Shown here one piece after another: positions 26,684 to 35,932 of a stretch of 64,000 bases of DNA. This DNA is from an uncultured Bacilli bacterium (GTDB lineage Bacteria; Bacillota_I; Bacilli_A; RF39; UBA660). The position numbers and the translations under genes are program-made. Position 1 is the first letter of the stretch. Each line of letters starts with the position of its first letter. Under the pieces are notes generated by a model. That model ran no database searches. It saw only the letters and a list, made by a program, of their open reading frames with translations, and was not told the origin of the DNA. The stretch covers positions 1 to 64,000 of the forward strand of contig CAKOUR010000007.1 in assembly GCA_934120635.1 (NCBI GenBank), written 5' to 3'.

Positions 26684-27931
26684 TTGCGTAAGAGGAGAAA
26701 AAAAGTAATATTAGTTACAGAAATCGTTTTTACGATTATGGTAGTAGGAATAGTTGGTGTAGTATTGCTTGATAGACAAAAGGAAGAGCCTCAGATAAAA
26801 GAATTGAGAGTAGAGTTAGGAGGTAAGTTAACAAATAATATTAAAGATTATTTAGGAAATAAAGATTTTAGATATGATGAATATGAGTTAAGTAATAGTG
26901 AATATAAGGATGAGGTGGGAAAGTATTCTTATATTGTTTCTAAGAAGAAGAGGAGTGTTTTAGATAAAATACTGAAAAAAAAGACAATTTATTATGGAAA
27001 TATTTATGTTGTAGATACCGTTTCACCTGTTTTAGAGGTTAAAGATATTGAAATTAAACAAGGAGAAGAAATTAATTTAAATTCTTTTGTTGAAAGTTGT
27101 ACAGATTTGTCAGAATGTTCAATTTCTTCTCCTGATGAAAGTAAATTAATTGAAATGCAATCTAAAGTTGGGGAATATGATTTAAATATTGTTGGTGCTG
27201 ATAAATATGGAAATACAGTTCAAAAAAAAGTTCATTTAAAAGTTAATGAGGTTCCTAAAGTTGAAGTTAAGAAAGAAGTTTCGTCAGTTGGTAAAGGAAA
27301 TGGGATTGCTGTTTTAAATTATCATTTTACGATAAGTGATGACGAGAAAAGTAGTTGTTCACCATCTTCTATTTGTATGAATGAGAATTTATTTGATGAA
27401 CATTTAAAATATATTAAAGAAAATGGTTTTTATACCGCAACATTAAAAGAGTTAGAAGATTATTTAGATGGATATATTGATTTACCAAAGAAGAGTGTTG
27501 TGATTACAATTGATGATGGATGGTTTGTGTCACGGGCGATTGAACGGTTGGAGAAGTATGATTTGCATGGTGTATTGTTTTTGATTGGGAGTTTAGCTCC
27601 AGTTACTGATTATGCGAGTAAAAATTTAGAAATTGCTTCTCATACTTGGAATTTACATGGGGCTTATGGATCACTGGTGAATGCTTCTTTTGATACGATT
27701 ATTGAGGATTTAAGTCAAAGCAAATCTTCTTTAAATGGAACACCTTATTTTTGTTATCCGTTTTATCAATATGATAATCATGTTATTGAGGCCTTGAAGC
27801 AGACTGGATTTACGATGGCTTTTGCTGGGGGAGGCGTTAAAGCTAGAAGAGGTGTTGATAAATATAAGGTACCAAGATTTGTAGTTGGTGGAAATGATTC
27901 GGTTGCTACTCTTGCTAGTTATATTAATTAA
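26684..27931 (+). CDS. Membrane-anchored polysaccharide deacetylase
   Basis: TTG start at 26684 behind AGGGAG. 415 aa: an N-terminal membrane anchor (about 9-28), a beta-rich region with Ig-like features (about 110-190, VSPVLEVKDIEIKQGEEI..), then a NodB deacetylase domain from about 205. Motif 1 reads ITIDDGW, so the usual Phe before the DD is Ile; the metal-binding motif reads SHTWNLH. The family removes acetyl groups from N-acetylated sugars with a metal ion. Location in the module suggests it deacetylates the wall polysaccharide or peptidoglycan on the outer face. Confidence 0.88.
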   Translation: MRKRRKKVILVTEIVFTIMVVGIVGVVLLDRQKEEPQIKELRVELGGKLTNNIKDYLGNKDFRYDEYELSNSEYKDEVGKYSYIVSKKKRSVLDKILKKKTIYYGNIYVVDTVSPVLEVKDIEIKQGEEINLNSFVESCTDLSECSISSPDESKLIEMQSKVGEYDLNIVGADKYGNTVQKKVHLKVNEVPKVEVKKEVSSVGKGNGIAVLNYHFTISDDEKSSCSPSSICMNENLFDEHLKYIKENGFYTATLKELEDYLDGYIDLPKKSVVITIDDGWFVSRAIERLEKYDLHGVLFLIGSLAPVTDYASKNLEIASHTWNLHGAYGSLVNASFDTIIEDLSQSKSSLNGTPYFCYPFYQYDNHVIEALKQTGFTMAFAGGGVKARRGVDKYKVPRFVVGGNDSVATLASYIN

Positions 27932-27946
27932 AAGGAGATTTGAAAA

Positions 27947-28405
27947 ATGAAAGAAAAAAAGAATTATAGTTTGAGATTTATTCAGTGGGGATTAAAAGTA
28001 CTTCATTTGAATTTAAGTGAAGATAAGGTACATTTATTGGTACAAATATTTAATTTTGCGATTGTTGGGGTTATTGCTACTTTAATTGATTTTATCTTTT
28101 TATATTTATTTAGGGAAGTATGTCATTTTAATGTTGTTGTTGCAAATAGTTTATCTTTTGCTATTTCTGTTATTTATAATTATTTTGCTAGTTTAACTTT
28201 TGTTTTTGATGTAGATAAAAGCAAAAGTCAGGGAAGAAATTTTGTAATTTTTATGATTTGTAGTATAATAGGATTAGGGTTGAATGATTTACTTGTATGG
28301 ATAGTAACTGATATTTGTCATGTTTATTATATGATATCTAAAGTTATTGCTACGGTATTTGTAATGATTTTTAATTTTGTCACGAGAAAAAAATTTTTAG
28401 AGTAG
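27947..28405 (+). CDS. GtrA-like membrane protein
   Basis: 152 aa with four hydrophobic helices: FNFAIVGVIATLIDFIFLYL, FAISVIYNYFASLTFVF, and two more. This is the GtrA family layout; members are thought to flip or assist flipping of polyprenyl-phosphate sugars. It belongs with the GtrB-like and GT-C proteins upstream. Ribosome binding site AAAGGAG; 15 bp after the deacetylase. Confidence 0.9.
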   Translation: MKEKKNYSLRFIQWGLKVLHLNLSEDKVHLLVQIFNFAIVGVIATLIDFIFLYLFREVCHFNVVVANSLSFAISVIYNYFASLTFVFDVDKSKSQGRNFVIFMICSIIGLGLNDLLVWIVTDICHVYYMISKVIATVFVMIFNFVTRKKFLE

Positions 28406-28415
28406 GTGATTTTTT

Positions 28416-28534
28416 ATGCAAGTTGTATATCATGGAAGTTATAAAAGGATAGAATATCCTAAAATTATTGAGTGACATTTACAAACGAAGACTTGAAATG
28501 CTTAAAATTTATTGATTGTGAGGAAGAATTATAA
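28416..28534 (+). pseudogene. DUF3990 gene remnant with internal deletion
   Basis: ATG 28416 reads MQVVYHGSYKRIEYPKIIE and then hits TGA at 28473. This is the start pattern of DUF3990 proteins (YHGS....I..P.I). Immediately after, in the +2 frame from 28475, comes TFTNEDLKCLKFIDCEEEL and TAA, which resembles the C-terminal end of the same family. The middle, normally over 100 codons, is missing. The stop overlaps the next ATG by one base, as an intact operon partner would. Confidence 0.6.
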
Positions 28535-28977
28535 TGGAACGTCAAGAAGATAATGATTTATTTTATACTTGTAGTCTAATTGAATATATTGCTAGAACAA
28601 CGAAGAATGAAAAAAAAGTAATTGTATCAAAATTAGGAAAAGAAAATATTGATAAAATTTATCGCCTCGCTAGTGTTTATCATACTGAAAACATTGCCAA
28701 GGTAGCTCATGACTTTATTACAGAGTGTAAAATAGAAACAGGAAATTATTCCATTAAAATTAATGAAGGAAATTCTATTCCAGGCTATTATGATATTGGA
28801 AAAGTTTATAAAAGATTAATTATGATGGTTGATGGTAATGCAGATAATTATGTTGATACTTTAATAGAAATTTTATCTTCGTGGATTATTCCTCATATTG
28901 ATAATTATAATAGTAGTATGTATTATGAGAATCCTAGTTATATTTATGCTTGTTATAAAGAAGGAAAAATTCTATAA
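28534..28977 (+). CDS. DUF3791-like protein
   Basis: 147 aa, soluble, no signal peptide. The N-terminal 50 residues (LFYTCSLIEYIARTTKNEK, then IYRLASVYHTENIAKVAHDFI) resemble the short DUF3791 proteins usually found beside DUF3990 genes, here with a longer C-terminal half. DUF3990/DUF3791 pairs have been considered toxin-antitoxin-like or phage-defence-like, but their function is not established. The partner upstream is deleted, so this may be an orphan. Confidence 0.5.
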   Translation: MERQEDNDLFYTCSLIEYIARTTKNEKKVIVSKLGKENIDKIYRLASVYHTENIAKVAHDFITECKIETGNYSIKINEGNSIPGYYDIGKVYKRLIMMVDGNADNYVDTLIEILSSWIIPHIDNYNSSMYYENPSYIYACYKEGKIL

Positions 28978-29092
28978 ATAGATAAGCTTATTGATTATTA
29001 TATTTCAAAGTCAAAGGTAAGTATATCATTTTAAATAATTCAGAATGTAGATGGAAGCAAATAAATTATGCTAAGAAAGGAATTTGATAAAT

Positions 29093-29500
29093 ATGCTTAA
29101 TTTAGAAAAAGTAAAAGAAGAATTAAATCAGTGGAATTTTCATTATCACAATAATATTCTACCAGGACATAGTACTTACAAGGTAAAATGGGTCCTACCA
29201 GCAGGTCCAGTAATGGTAATCGCCTCAGAAAGGGCAACATCATACTTATTTGGTTTTGATGAGAAAGGAATTTATATTTTTCCTGTCCAAGGAGATTGGA
29301 ACATTTTAGATTGCTGTTTAATAGAATGGAAGGAGATAACAAAATTTGAAATGAAAAAAGGAATTTTACTTGAAAATACGATGAATATTACTACCAATGA
29401 AATGAAAGTATCATTAAAAATCAATAAAGTGGTTGCTGGTAATCTTTGGATTAAAGAAAATATCAAGAAGTTAGAAGAAGTAAAGTATTATCAAAAATAG
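29093..29500 (+). CDS. Hypothetical protein, possible PH-like fold
   Basis: Start set at ATG 29093, 12 nt after AAAGG; an in-frame TTG at 29084 is too close to that site. 135 aa, soluble. The order of short beta-like stretches (YLFGFDEKGIYIFPVQGDW, CLIEWKEITKFEMKKG, KVSLKINKV) and a C-terminal helix resembles bacterial PH-like domains, but I recognise no family. Preceded by a 115-bp gap without visible genes and followed 26 bp later by galE. Confidence 0.6.
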   Translation: MLNLEKVKEELNQWNFHYHNNILPGHSTYKVKWVLPAGPVMVIASERATSYLFGFDEKGIYIFPVQGDWNILDCCLIEWKEITKFEMKKGILLENTMNITTNEMKVSLKINKVVAGNLWIKENIKKLEEVKYYQK

Positions 29501-29526
29501 TAATAAAATAAATAGGAGAAATGAAG

Positions 29527-30537
29527 ATGAAAATATTAGTAACAGGTGGATGTGGTTATATTGGTAGTCATACAGTAGTAGAATTATTAAATCATGGAAT
29601 AGAAACGGTAATTATTGATAATTTGGTTAATTCTAAAAAGGAAGTAATTTCTAAGATTGAAGAAATTACGAAGAAAAAGCCTATTTTTTATGAAGGAGAT
29701 GTAAGAGATGAAGAACTCTTAAGAAGTATTTTTAAGTCTCATAAAATTGATGCTGTAATTCATTTTGCTGGGTTAAAAGCAGTAGGAGAATCGGTTGAAA
29801 AGCCTTTGGAATATTATCAGAATAATTTAGATAGTACTTTGGTATTACTTAGTGTGATGAGAGAGTTTAAAGTGAAGAAAATTATTTTTAGTAGTAGTGC
29901 GACGGTTTATGGTGAGAATAATGAGGTACCATTTAAGGAAGAATATCCAGTTGGTGGTACAACTAATCCTTATGGTACAACAAAGCTTATGATTGAACAT
30001 ATTTTAAAGGATTTAGCTATTTCAGATAAAGATATGTCGATTGTAATTTTAAGATATTTTAATCCAATTGGGGCTCATAGTAGTGGATTGATTGGGGATG
30101 ATCCTAATGGTATTCCTAATAATTTGATGCCTTATATTGTAAAAGTTGCTAGTGGTGATTTGCCTTATTTAAATGTTTTTGGTTCTGATTATGATACATC
30201 TGATGGAACGGGAGTAAGAGATTATATTCATGTAGTAGATCTTGCTATTGGGCATGTTAAGGCTCTTTCTAAGGTAATGAAGGATACAGGAGTATTTATT
30301 TATAATTTAGGAACGGGAAGAGGATATAGTGTACTTGAGATTGTTAAGAGTTTTGAAGAGGTAAATAAGGTAAGTATTCCTTATGAAATAAAAGAAAGAA
30401 GAGCAGGAGATATTGCTTCTTGTTATGCCGATGTAAGAAAGGCTGAAGAAGAATTAGGATTTAAAGCTAAATATGGAATAGAAGAAATGGTTAGGGATAG
30501 TTGGAGATTTTATTTAAGGAATAATGAAGAAAAATAG
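29527..30537 (+). CDS. galE: UDP-glucose 4-epimerase
   Basis: Interconverts UDP-glucose and UDP-galactose (and possibly the GlcNAc/GalNAc pair), supplying donors to the surrounding glycosyltransferases. GGCGYIGSHTV at the N-terminus, SSSATVYG, and catalytic NPYGTTKLMIE (Tyr-x3-Lys). About 336 aa. ATG 29527 is preferred because AGGAG is 9 nt upstream; ATG 29521 is only 2-3 nt from it. Its end overlaps the next gene by 14 bases. Confidence 0.95.
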   Translation: MKILVTGGCGYIGSHTVVELLNHGIETVIIDNLVNSKKEVISKIEEITKKKPIFYEGDVRDEELLRSIFKSHKIDAVIHFAGLKAVGESVEKPLEYYQNNLDSTLVLLSVMREFKVKKIIFSSSATVYGENNEVPFKEEYPVGGTTNPYGTTKLMIEHILKDLAISDKDMSIVILRYFNPIGAHSSGLIGDDPNGIPNNLMPYIVKVASGDLPYLNVFGSDYDTSDGTGVRDYIHVVDLAIGHVKALSKVMKDTGVFIYNLGTGRGYSVLEIVKSFEEVNKVSIPYEIKERRAGDIASCYADVRKAEEELGFKAKYGIEEMVRDSWRFYLRNNEEK

Positions 30538-31840
30538 AAAAAAATTTTTAAGCCCTTATTTTCTTCTTTTTGTCTTTTTTTCTTTTCTTTTTTTTATTCA
30601 TTGCTTTACTAAATTTGGGGGAGATGATACTTCTTATTTTTCTTTGATGTTAGATACTTATTCTTTGTTTTCATTTTTAAAGATGAGGTATTTATCTTGG
30701 TCTAGTCGTATTATTATTGAGGGATTTTTAGTTGTTTTAAGTAGGTATCTATATTTATGGAGGGTTCTAGATAGTTTTATTTATACTTTATTGATTTATG
30801 CTAGTAATCGTTTATTTTTTAAGAAAATATCTTTTAAGAATTTGCTTTTGACAGGTCTTGTTTTGTTATTATATCCTTTTTTGCTTGTAGGAGAAACGGG
30901 TTATTGTGCAACTTCTTTAAATTATTTATGGCCTCTTGCTTTGATGATGGTAGGTTTTTTACCATATAGATTTTATTTATATCATGAAAGAATTCCTAGA
31001 TATTTGTATCCTATTAGTGTTTTAAGTATTCTTTATGCAGTTAATCATGAGCAAGCTGTTTGTATAGTATTTGCTGTATCAGTATTTTTTCTTATTTATG
31101 CTTTTATTCAAAAGAGTTCTAAAAGGTATCCAATTCTTTTAGTTTTACTTAGTACAATAAGTTTAGTTTTTATTTTTACTTGTCCAGGTAATTCTAATAG
31201 AATGGGAATAGAACTTGCTCATTATTATCCAGATTATATCAATGCTAATATTATGGATAAAATTTATTTAGGAATGGTTTCTAGTACATCTATTTTATTA
31301 GATTGTACATGGATAATTTATTTTTTTAGCTTTATTTTATTTCTAAGTATTATTAGAAATGTAGAAAAAAAACTTCCTAGAGTTATTTCGTTTATTTATT
31401 TTGGTATGTTAACTTTTATCTTTTTATTAAAAGTATATTGTGAAATTAAGAATTATCAGTATGAATTATTTAATTACTTTACTCAAGTAGGACATGTTTT
31501 TGAGTTTAGTAGGACAAATATTTGTTGGTTATTACTTATTGGTTTCTTATTTTGTACGATGATTTATTTATTTTATCAATTAGATAAAAAGAAATGTATT
31601 ATTCCTATTTTTATTCTTTTACTAGGGTTTTTGAGTAGACTTATGATGGGATTTTCTCCTACTGTTTTTGCGTCTGGGAAAAGAACGGTAATTTTTTTAT
31701 TTTTTTCTTTTTTGTTTTTAAGTATTCTTTTAATAAAGAGGTATTTTTCTTCATTTAAGAAAATTGATAAGAGATGTTTAATGTTTTTGCTTTTTGCTTT
31801 TTTTCTTTTGAATTTAGGAATATTCTTTTTTAGAATATGA
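30524..31840 (+). CDS. Polytopic membrane protein, DUF6056/GT-C-like
   Basis: 438 aa with about eleven hydrophobic helices. The first outer loop has FGGDDTSYFSLM and, later, LSWSSRIIIEG, resembling DUF6056-type putative glycosyltransferases with an acidic DD loop and a (N/S)xR motif. It overlaps galE, which suggests a shared role in galactose- or GalNAc-containing glycan modification. Substrate unknown. Confidence 0.65.
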   Translation: MKKNRKKFLSPYFLLFVFFSFLFFIHCFTKFGGDDTSYFSLMLDTYSLFSFLKMRYLSWSSRIIIEGFLVVLSRYLYLWRVLDSFIYTLLIYASNRLFFKKISFKNLLLTGLVLLLYPFLLVGETGYCATSLNYLWPLALMMVGFLPYRFYLYHERIPRYLYPISVLSILYAVNHEQAVCIVFAVSVFFLIYAFIQKSSKRYPILLVLLSTISLVFIFTCPGNSNRMGIELAHYYPDYINANIMDKIYLGMVSSTSILLDCTWIIYFFSFILFLSIIRNVEKKLPRVISFIYFGMLTFIFLLKVYCEIKNYQYELFNYFTQVGHVFEFSRTNICWLLLIGFLFCTMIYLFYQLDKKKCIIPIFILLLGFLSRLMMGFSPTVFASGKRTVIFLFFSFLFLSILLIKRYFSSFKKIDKRCLMFLLFAFFLLNLGIFFFRI

Positions 31841-31859
31841 TATTTAGTTGGGTGGTAAT

Positions 31860-33620
31860 ATGGAAAAAATATTTTATATAATATCTGTTATGTTTCTTAT
31901 TTTCTCTTACTTATTGTTTTTTAAATCAAAGAAGAAGTTAAGCGTTATAAGAGAATTTATTTATTCTATTTGTTTATTTTATTGTTATAATGTGTTAGTT
32001 GTTCATGTTGTTTATTTATTCAAACAAACAGGAACTTTCTTTTTATATGGTAGTATTAATATTATTATTTCTATTATTTTAGGTGTAATAACTTTAATAA
32101 CAAAGAAAAAACAACAATATTATTTTAAAAAAAGAGAATTTCTTTTCTTTGGTTTATTTTTTGTATTATTTATGTTACTTGGTTATTTAAGGTTTCATGG
32201 AGGGAGATTAATTCATTATGAATCTGTAGATGCTTCTATTCATTATAGATATGCTCTTCATTTTTCAGAAACACTTTCTACTTTGACAAAAGAAAATAGT
32301 AAAGATTTGGTATATGGTAATTTTGAAAGAGGAATGTCTATTTCTTATGTAAATGGAGGCTTTTTAATTAGAATTCTTTCTTTTATTAAATCTTATCGTG
32401 TATTTTTACTTCATGATACGATTAGTTTTGCTATTACGGGATTAATCTTTTTAAGTACTTTATTTCAACTGTTTAAGAAAAGAAATTACTTTTATTATGC
32501 TTCTCTTATGTTTCTTTATAGTTTTTCTTTTTTATTGAATAGTTATATCTTTGGTTTTAGTTATTTAACTTTAGGAATGATGGTGGTCAATTTATTATTT
32601 CTAACGGGACTTTCTTATGAAAAAGAATGGGAAGAAAATGTTTTATTTAAAATACTGATTTTGTTTATTCTTTCGTTTTCAGTCTTCTTTTCTTATTATT
32701 TATTTGTTCCTTGTATTTATCTTGCTTTAGGTATTTATTATATAAAACTTTATCAGAATAAAGAGATAAGTTTTAAACAAATGAGTTTCTATGGAATTTT
32801 TACTTTAATTCTTCCTTTCTTTATTGGTTTTTTCTATTTTGTTTTTCCAACATTCTTTAAAGTAAAAGGGGGAGTTGTAACGGCTGTTTCTTCTGCTGGT
32901 TATATTTATAATAATAAGATGCCTTCTTACTTTTTTACTTTCTTTTTCTTTTATTTAGTGTATTTTGAAAGAAAGTTTCAAAAGGAAAATACTTATTTAG
33001 TTCTTAACTTTTATTTTATTTCTTTTTATATTGCTATTTTTTTTGTTTTGTTTATTTTTCATTTATCAGGAGAATATTATTTTCATAAATTATTTTATTT
33101 ATATTCTATTTTTGTTATTTTATATTTTGGAATAAAGTTAGAAAATAAGAAGAAATATGTCTATCTTTTCACTTTTCTTACTTTAGGTAGTATGCTTTTG
33201 ATTAGGGGGATGGATGATAATAAATTGACTAATTTATTATCTAAATTAAATGTATATAATTGGAATAGTTATAGTTTTAATCAAAATAGAACTTTAATTG
33301 ATGAAGATGAACTTATTTTGATTGAAGAGAGTACTAAATATAAAGATGTTTGTAGTTATCATCATGAGTTTATTAATGCTGGAAAGAGGCTTAGAAATTA
33401 TTGGTTTTATGCGATTACTAATGAAATTCCTTTAGCTGGCTATCATAAAAATAATAAGGATGGATTAAATCAAGAAAATATTTCTTTAAGTTGGTTTGAT
33501 AATTTGAAACATCCTTGTGTTGTTTATTTTTATGATGGCAATATTAAAGATCCATTGATGTCTCACTACGAGATTTTATATCAAAATCAAAGGGGAGCAA
33601 TTTTGAAGAAGAAAAATTAG
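31860..33620 (+). CDS. Large polytopic membrane protein, possible GT-C enzyme
   Basis: Start set at ATG 31860 behind GGGTGG; the in-frame TTG at 31848 has no site. About 586 aa: roughly twelve hydrophobic helices to residue 460, then a soluble C-terminal region of about 125 residues containing SYHHEFINAGKRLRNYWF. An outer-loop motif YESVDASIHYRYALHFSE could hold the catalytic acidic residue of a GT-C enzyme. No firm family match. Confidence 0.6.
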   Translation: MEKIFYIISVMFLIFSYLLFFKSKKKLSVIREFIYSICLFYCYNVLVVHVVYLFKQTGTFFLYGSINIIISIILGVITLITKKKQQYYFKKREFLFFGLFFVLFMLLGYLRFHGGRLIHYESVDASIHYRYALHFSETLSTLTKENSKDLVYGNFERGMSISYVNGGFLIRILSFIKSYRVFLLHDTISFAITGLIFLSTLFQLFKKRNYFYYASLMFLYSFSFLLNSYIFGFSYLTLGMMVVNLLFLTGLSYEKEWEENVLFKILILFILSFSVFFSYYLFVPCIYLALGIYYIKLYQNKEISFKQMSFYGIFTLILPFFIGFFYFVFPTFFKVKGGVVTAVSSAGYIYNNKMPSYFFTFFFFYLVYFERKFQKENTYLVLNFYFISFYIAIFFVLFIFHLSGEYYFHKLFYLYSIFVILYFGIKLENKKKYVYLFTFLTLGSMLLIRGMDDNKLTNLLSKLNVYNWNSYSFNQNRTLIDEDELILIEESTKYKDVCSYHHEFINAGKRLRNYWFYAITNEIPLAGYHKNNKDGLNQENISLSWFDNLKHPCVVYFYDGNIKDPLMSHYEILYQNQRGAILKKKN

Positions 33621-33622
33621 GA

Positions 33623-33651
33623 TTGATTTTCTTTTAAAAATTATGTAAAAT
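33623..33651 (+). promoter_or_regulatory. Promoter upstream of the hypothetical gene at 33673
   Basis: TTGATT (33623-33628), 17 bp, TAAAAT (33646-33651), directly after the stop at 33620. GAGGAAAA precedes the ATG. Confidence 0.55.
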
Positions 33652-33672
33652 ATTCAGTTGAAATGAGGAAAA

Positions 33673-34974
33673 ATGATGTATGATTGCAAAGATAATATTA
33701 TTTTAAAAGAAAGATATTGCCAGATAAAGAAGTTGGAAAAATACTTACATAATGATTTTTGTAATAAAAATAAATTTTTGTTTTTTATTACTATTTTTGA
33801 TCATTCTTTTTCTATTGATTACTTTTATAAGGATGTTATTGAAGATGAAGTTTTTGAGATGGAAGAAGATTTCGCTAATTGTGATCAATTTTATTCTATT
33901 GAAGAACTTAGTAATATGATTTTAAAAGTTTTTGATCAAAATTCTAATTTTTCTTATCAATTTATTTGGAAATATCGTGGTTCTAAATTGTCTTTTCGAG
34001 AAGAAAATGAGGAGAATTTTAAGTTAATTATTCATAAAAAATTTCTATTAAATCATCTTGATAAAGAGGTGAATCATGCTGATTTGGAAATTGCCTTTCA
34101 TTTTTGTGATGAAAAAGTGAAAGAAAACTATCTTTCTGGAAATTATCAGTATAATGATGTTACTCAAAGAGTTTATGAGGCAGAATGTCTTTTGAAGTTG
34201 TTTTTAAAACAAAATCATGTAAATGAAGTGAAAGTAGGGAAGTTATTGTTTACAAAACCAGTTTATCGTTATGTGAGAGGAATTTCTTGGTTTTATTCTC
34301 TTCCAAAATCATCTGAGTTATCTTCTCGGGTATTACATTCACTATCTTTGTTTACTTTATCTTTTATTATGTTTTCTGGTTTGTCTTTAATTTTATCTAT
34401 TCCTCCTTTAATTTGTTTAATTGGATATGGTATACAATATTTAAAAAAAAGATATGGAGAAAAAATTGCGTCTGAGCCTCAATTATCTTTTTATCAAGAG
34501 TGTATTTCTAAGGAAATGGTAAAAAGATCTCAACAGTTCGATCAAAATTTGCAAAAGGAAGAAGGAAAAGTTGTAGAAAAGGAAGAAGTTTTTGAAGATT
34601 TTGTTTTGCAAGAATTGAATAAATTATTGAATCAAATTGAAGAGTCTTCTGAAGATATTAAGAAAGAATTATTGGAGGATGCTAAAAAAATACTTTCTGA
34701 TTATTTAACTTCTTTGAAAGAAATTTCTTTAAATCAAGATACTTTTGGTCATCAAGATGATTATTTTATTTTAAAATCAGAAACTATTACTTCTATTGCT
34801 TTATTAGAAGAAAAGTTAAGAAAATTAAAAGAAGAACAGTTGAAAGAAAAGAAGTTTTATGATGAAATAGATAAAATTAATCAAAAAATAGAAAATATAG
34901 AGTTAGAAAATCTAAATCATTCTGAGAGAAAAAAAGCAAAGGGTTTAGTTTTAACCAAAAATAATGTAAAGTAG
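33673..34974 (+). CDS. Hypothetical protein with central membrane hairpin and coiled coil
   Basis: 433 aa (ATG 33673 or 33676, both near GAGG). Residues 1-215 are soluble and acidic/aromatic; about 225-262 form two hydrophobic helices (LSLFTLSFIMFSGLSLILSI, PPLICLIGYGIQYL); about 290-420 are strongly charged with heptad-like spacing, suggesting a coiled coil. I recognise no family. It sits between polysaccharide genes with its own promoter, so a link to export or assembly is only contextual. Confidence 0.6.
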   Translation: MMYDCKDNIILKERYCQIKKLEKYLHNDFCNKNKFLFFITIFDHSFSIDYFYKDVIEDEVFEMEEDFANCDQFYSIEELSNMILKVFDQNSNFSYQFIWKYRGSKLSFREENEENFKLIIHKKFLLNHLDKEVNHADLEIAFHFCDEKVKENYLSGNYQYNDVTQRVYEAECLLKLFLKQNHVNEVKVGKLLFTKPVYRYVRGISWFYSLPKSSELSSRVLHSLSLFTLSFIMFSGLSLILSIPPLICLIGYGIQYLKKRYGEKIASEPQLSFYQECISKEMVKRSQQFDQNLQKEEGKVVEKEEVFEDFVLQELNKLLNQIEESSEDIKKELLEDAKKILSDYLTSLKEISLNQDTFGHQDDYFILKSETITSIALLEEKLRKLKEEQLKEKKFYDEIDKINQKIENIELENLNHSERKKAKGLVLTKNNVK

Positions 34975-35006
34975 GATTAAAAAAAGTTTGTATTTGATTA
35001 AAATAA

Positions 35007-35061
35007 TTGAAATTTATTTTCTTTTTTGGTAAAATTTTAGAGGAAGATAGATAATATCTTC
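35007..35061 (+). promoter_or_regulatory. Promoter and leader hairpin of the SDR gene
   Basis: TTGAAA (35007-35012), 17 bp, TAAAAT (35030-35035). The short leader contains GAAGATA (35043-35049) pairing with TATCTTC (35055-35061), just before AAAGGGGAG. The hairpin may stabilise the mRNA or modulate translation. Confidence 0.5.
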
Positions 35062-35083
35062 GAGAAGAAAGGGGAGATAATTT

Positions 35084-35842
35084 ATGTTTAATTTAACAGG
35101 AAGAGTTGCTGTAATTACTGGTGCATCTAGTGGACTTGGTAGACAGATGTCTATTGCTTTTGCTAAACAAGGAGCAGATGTTGTTGTAATGGCTAGAAGA
35201 GTTCAAAAATTAGAAGAAGTAAGAAAGCAAATCGAAGAGATGGGTAGAAAGTGTTTAGCCATTGAGTGTGATGTTACTAATGTAGAAGATATAGATCATG
35301 CTGCTAGGCAAGTAGAGGATGTTTTTGGTAAGTGTGATATTTTAGTAAATTGTGCTGGTTCTGCTAAAAATAATGGTGTATTAGATATGACTGATGAAGA
35401 ATGGCAATTTACTATGGATACTGATTTAAGTAGTGTATTTTATGTTACTAGAGCATTTGGTAATTTAATGAAGAAAAAGAATTATGGTCGTATTATTAAT
35501 ATTGCTTCAATGTATGGTATGGTTGGTAATATGGCTATGGGAACAATTGCTTATCATTCTTCTAAGGGAGGAGTAATTAACTTTACAAGAGCTGTTAGTG
35601 CTGAACTTGCTAAGTATAATATTACTTGTAATGCTATTTGTCCTGGATATTTTGATACAGAACTTACTCATGATACTTTAATTACAGAAGAATTTACTAA
35701 TTATATGAAAGCAACTGTACCAATTGGAAGATATGGACATGAAGGAGAACTTAATGCTGGAGCTATTTTCTTAGCTAGTGATGAAGCAAGTTATGTAACA
35801 GGAGCTATTTTACCAATTGATGGAGGATATACTGCTGTTTAA
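35084..35842 (+). CDS. SDR-family oxidoreductase
   Basis: 252 aa classical short-chain dehydrogenase. TGASSGLG cofactor loop at about 12-19, NCAGSAKN in place of the usual NNAG, and catalytic Ser with YHSSK (Tyr-x3-Lys) near 160. The length and the C-terminal YVTGAILPIDGGYT match FabG/gluconate 5-dehydrogenase-like enzymes acting on keto acids or sugars with NAD(P)H. It has its own promoter and terminator, so it is a single-gene unit inside the polysaccharide locus. Confidence 0.88.
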   Translation: MFNLTGRVAVITGASSGLGRQMSIAFAKQGADVVVMARRVQKLEEVRKQIEEMGRKCLAIECDVTNVEDIDHAARQVEDVFGKCDILVNCAGSAKNNGVLDMTDEEWQFTMDTDLSSVFYVTRAFGNLMKKKNYGRIINIASMYGMVGNMAMGTIAYHSSKGGVINFTRAVSAELAKYNITCNAICPGYFDTELTHDTLITEEFTNYMKATVPIGRYGHEGELNAGAIFLASDEASYVTGAILPIDGGYTAV

Positions 35843-35857
35843 AAATTTAAAAAAAAA

Positions 35858-35890
35858 CATAGTCTAGTATAGAAGATTATGTTTTTTTTT
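35858..35890 (+). terminator. Intrinsic terminator after the SDR gene
   Basis: AACATAGTCT and AGATTATGTT form an imperfect stem around 35858-35882, followed by nine T residues. A TATAAT (35893-35898) for the next gene follows immediately, without a clear -35. Confidence 0.65.
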
Positions 35891-35932
35891 GTTATAATTA
35901 ACTTAGTTATTGTCTAGAAAGAGGGAAGTAGC

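Noticed and set aside
28406..29100. Mobile element insertion at the DUF3990 site
   Set aside because: No transposase, terminal repeats or target duplication; the structure is better explained by a simple deletion.
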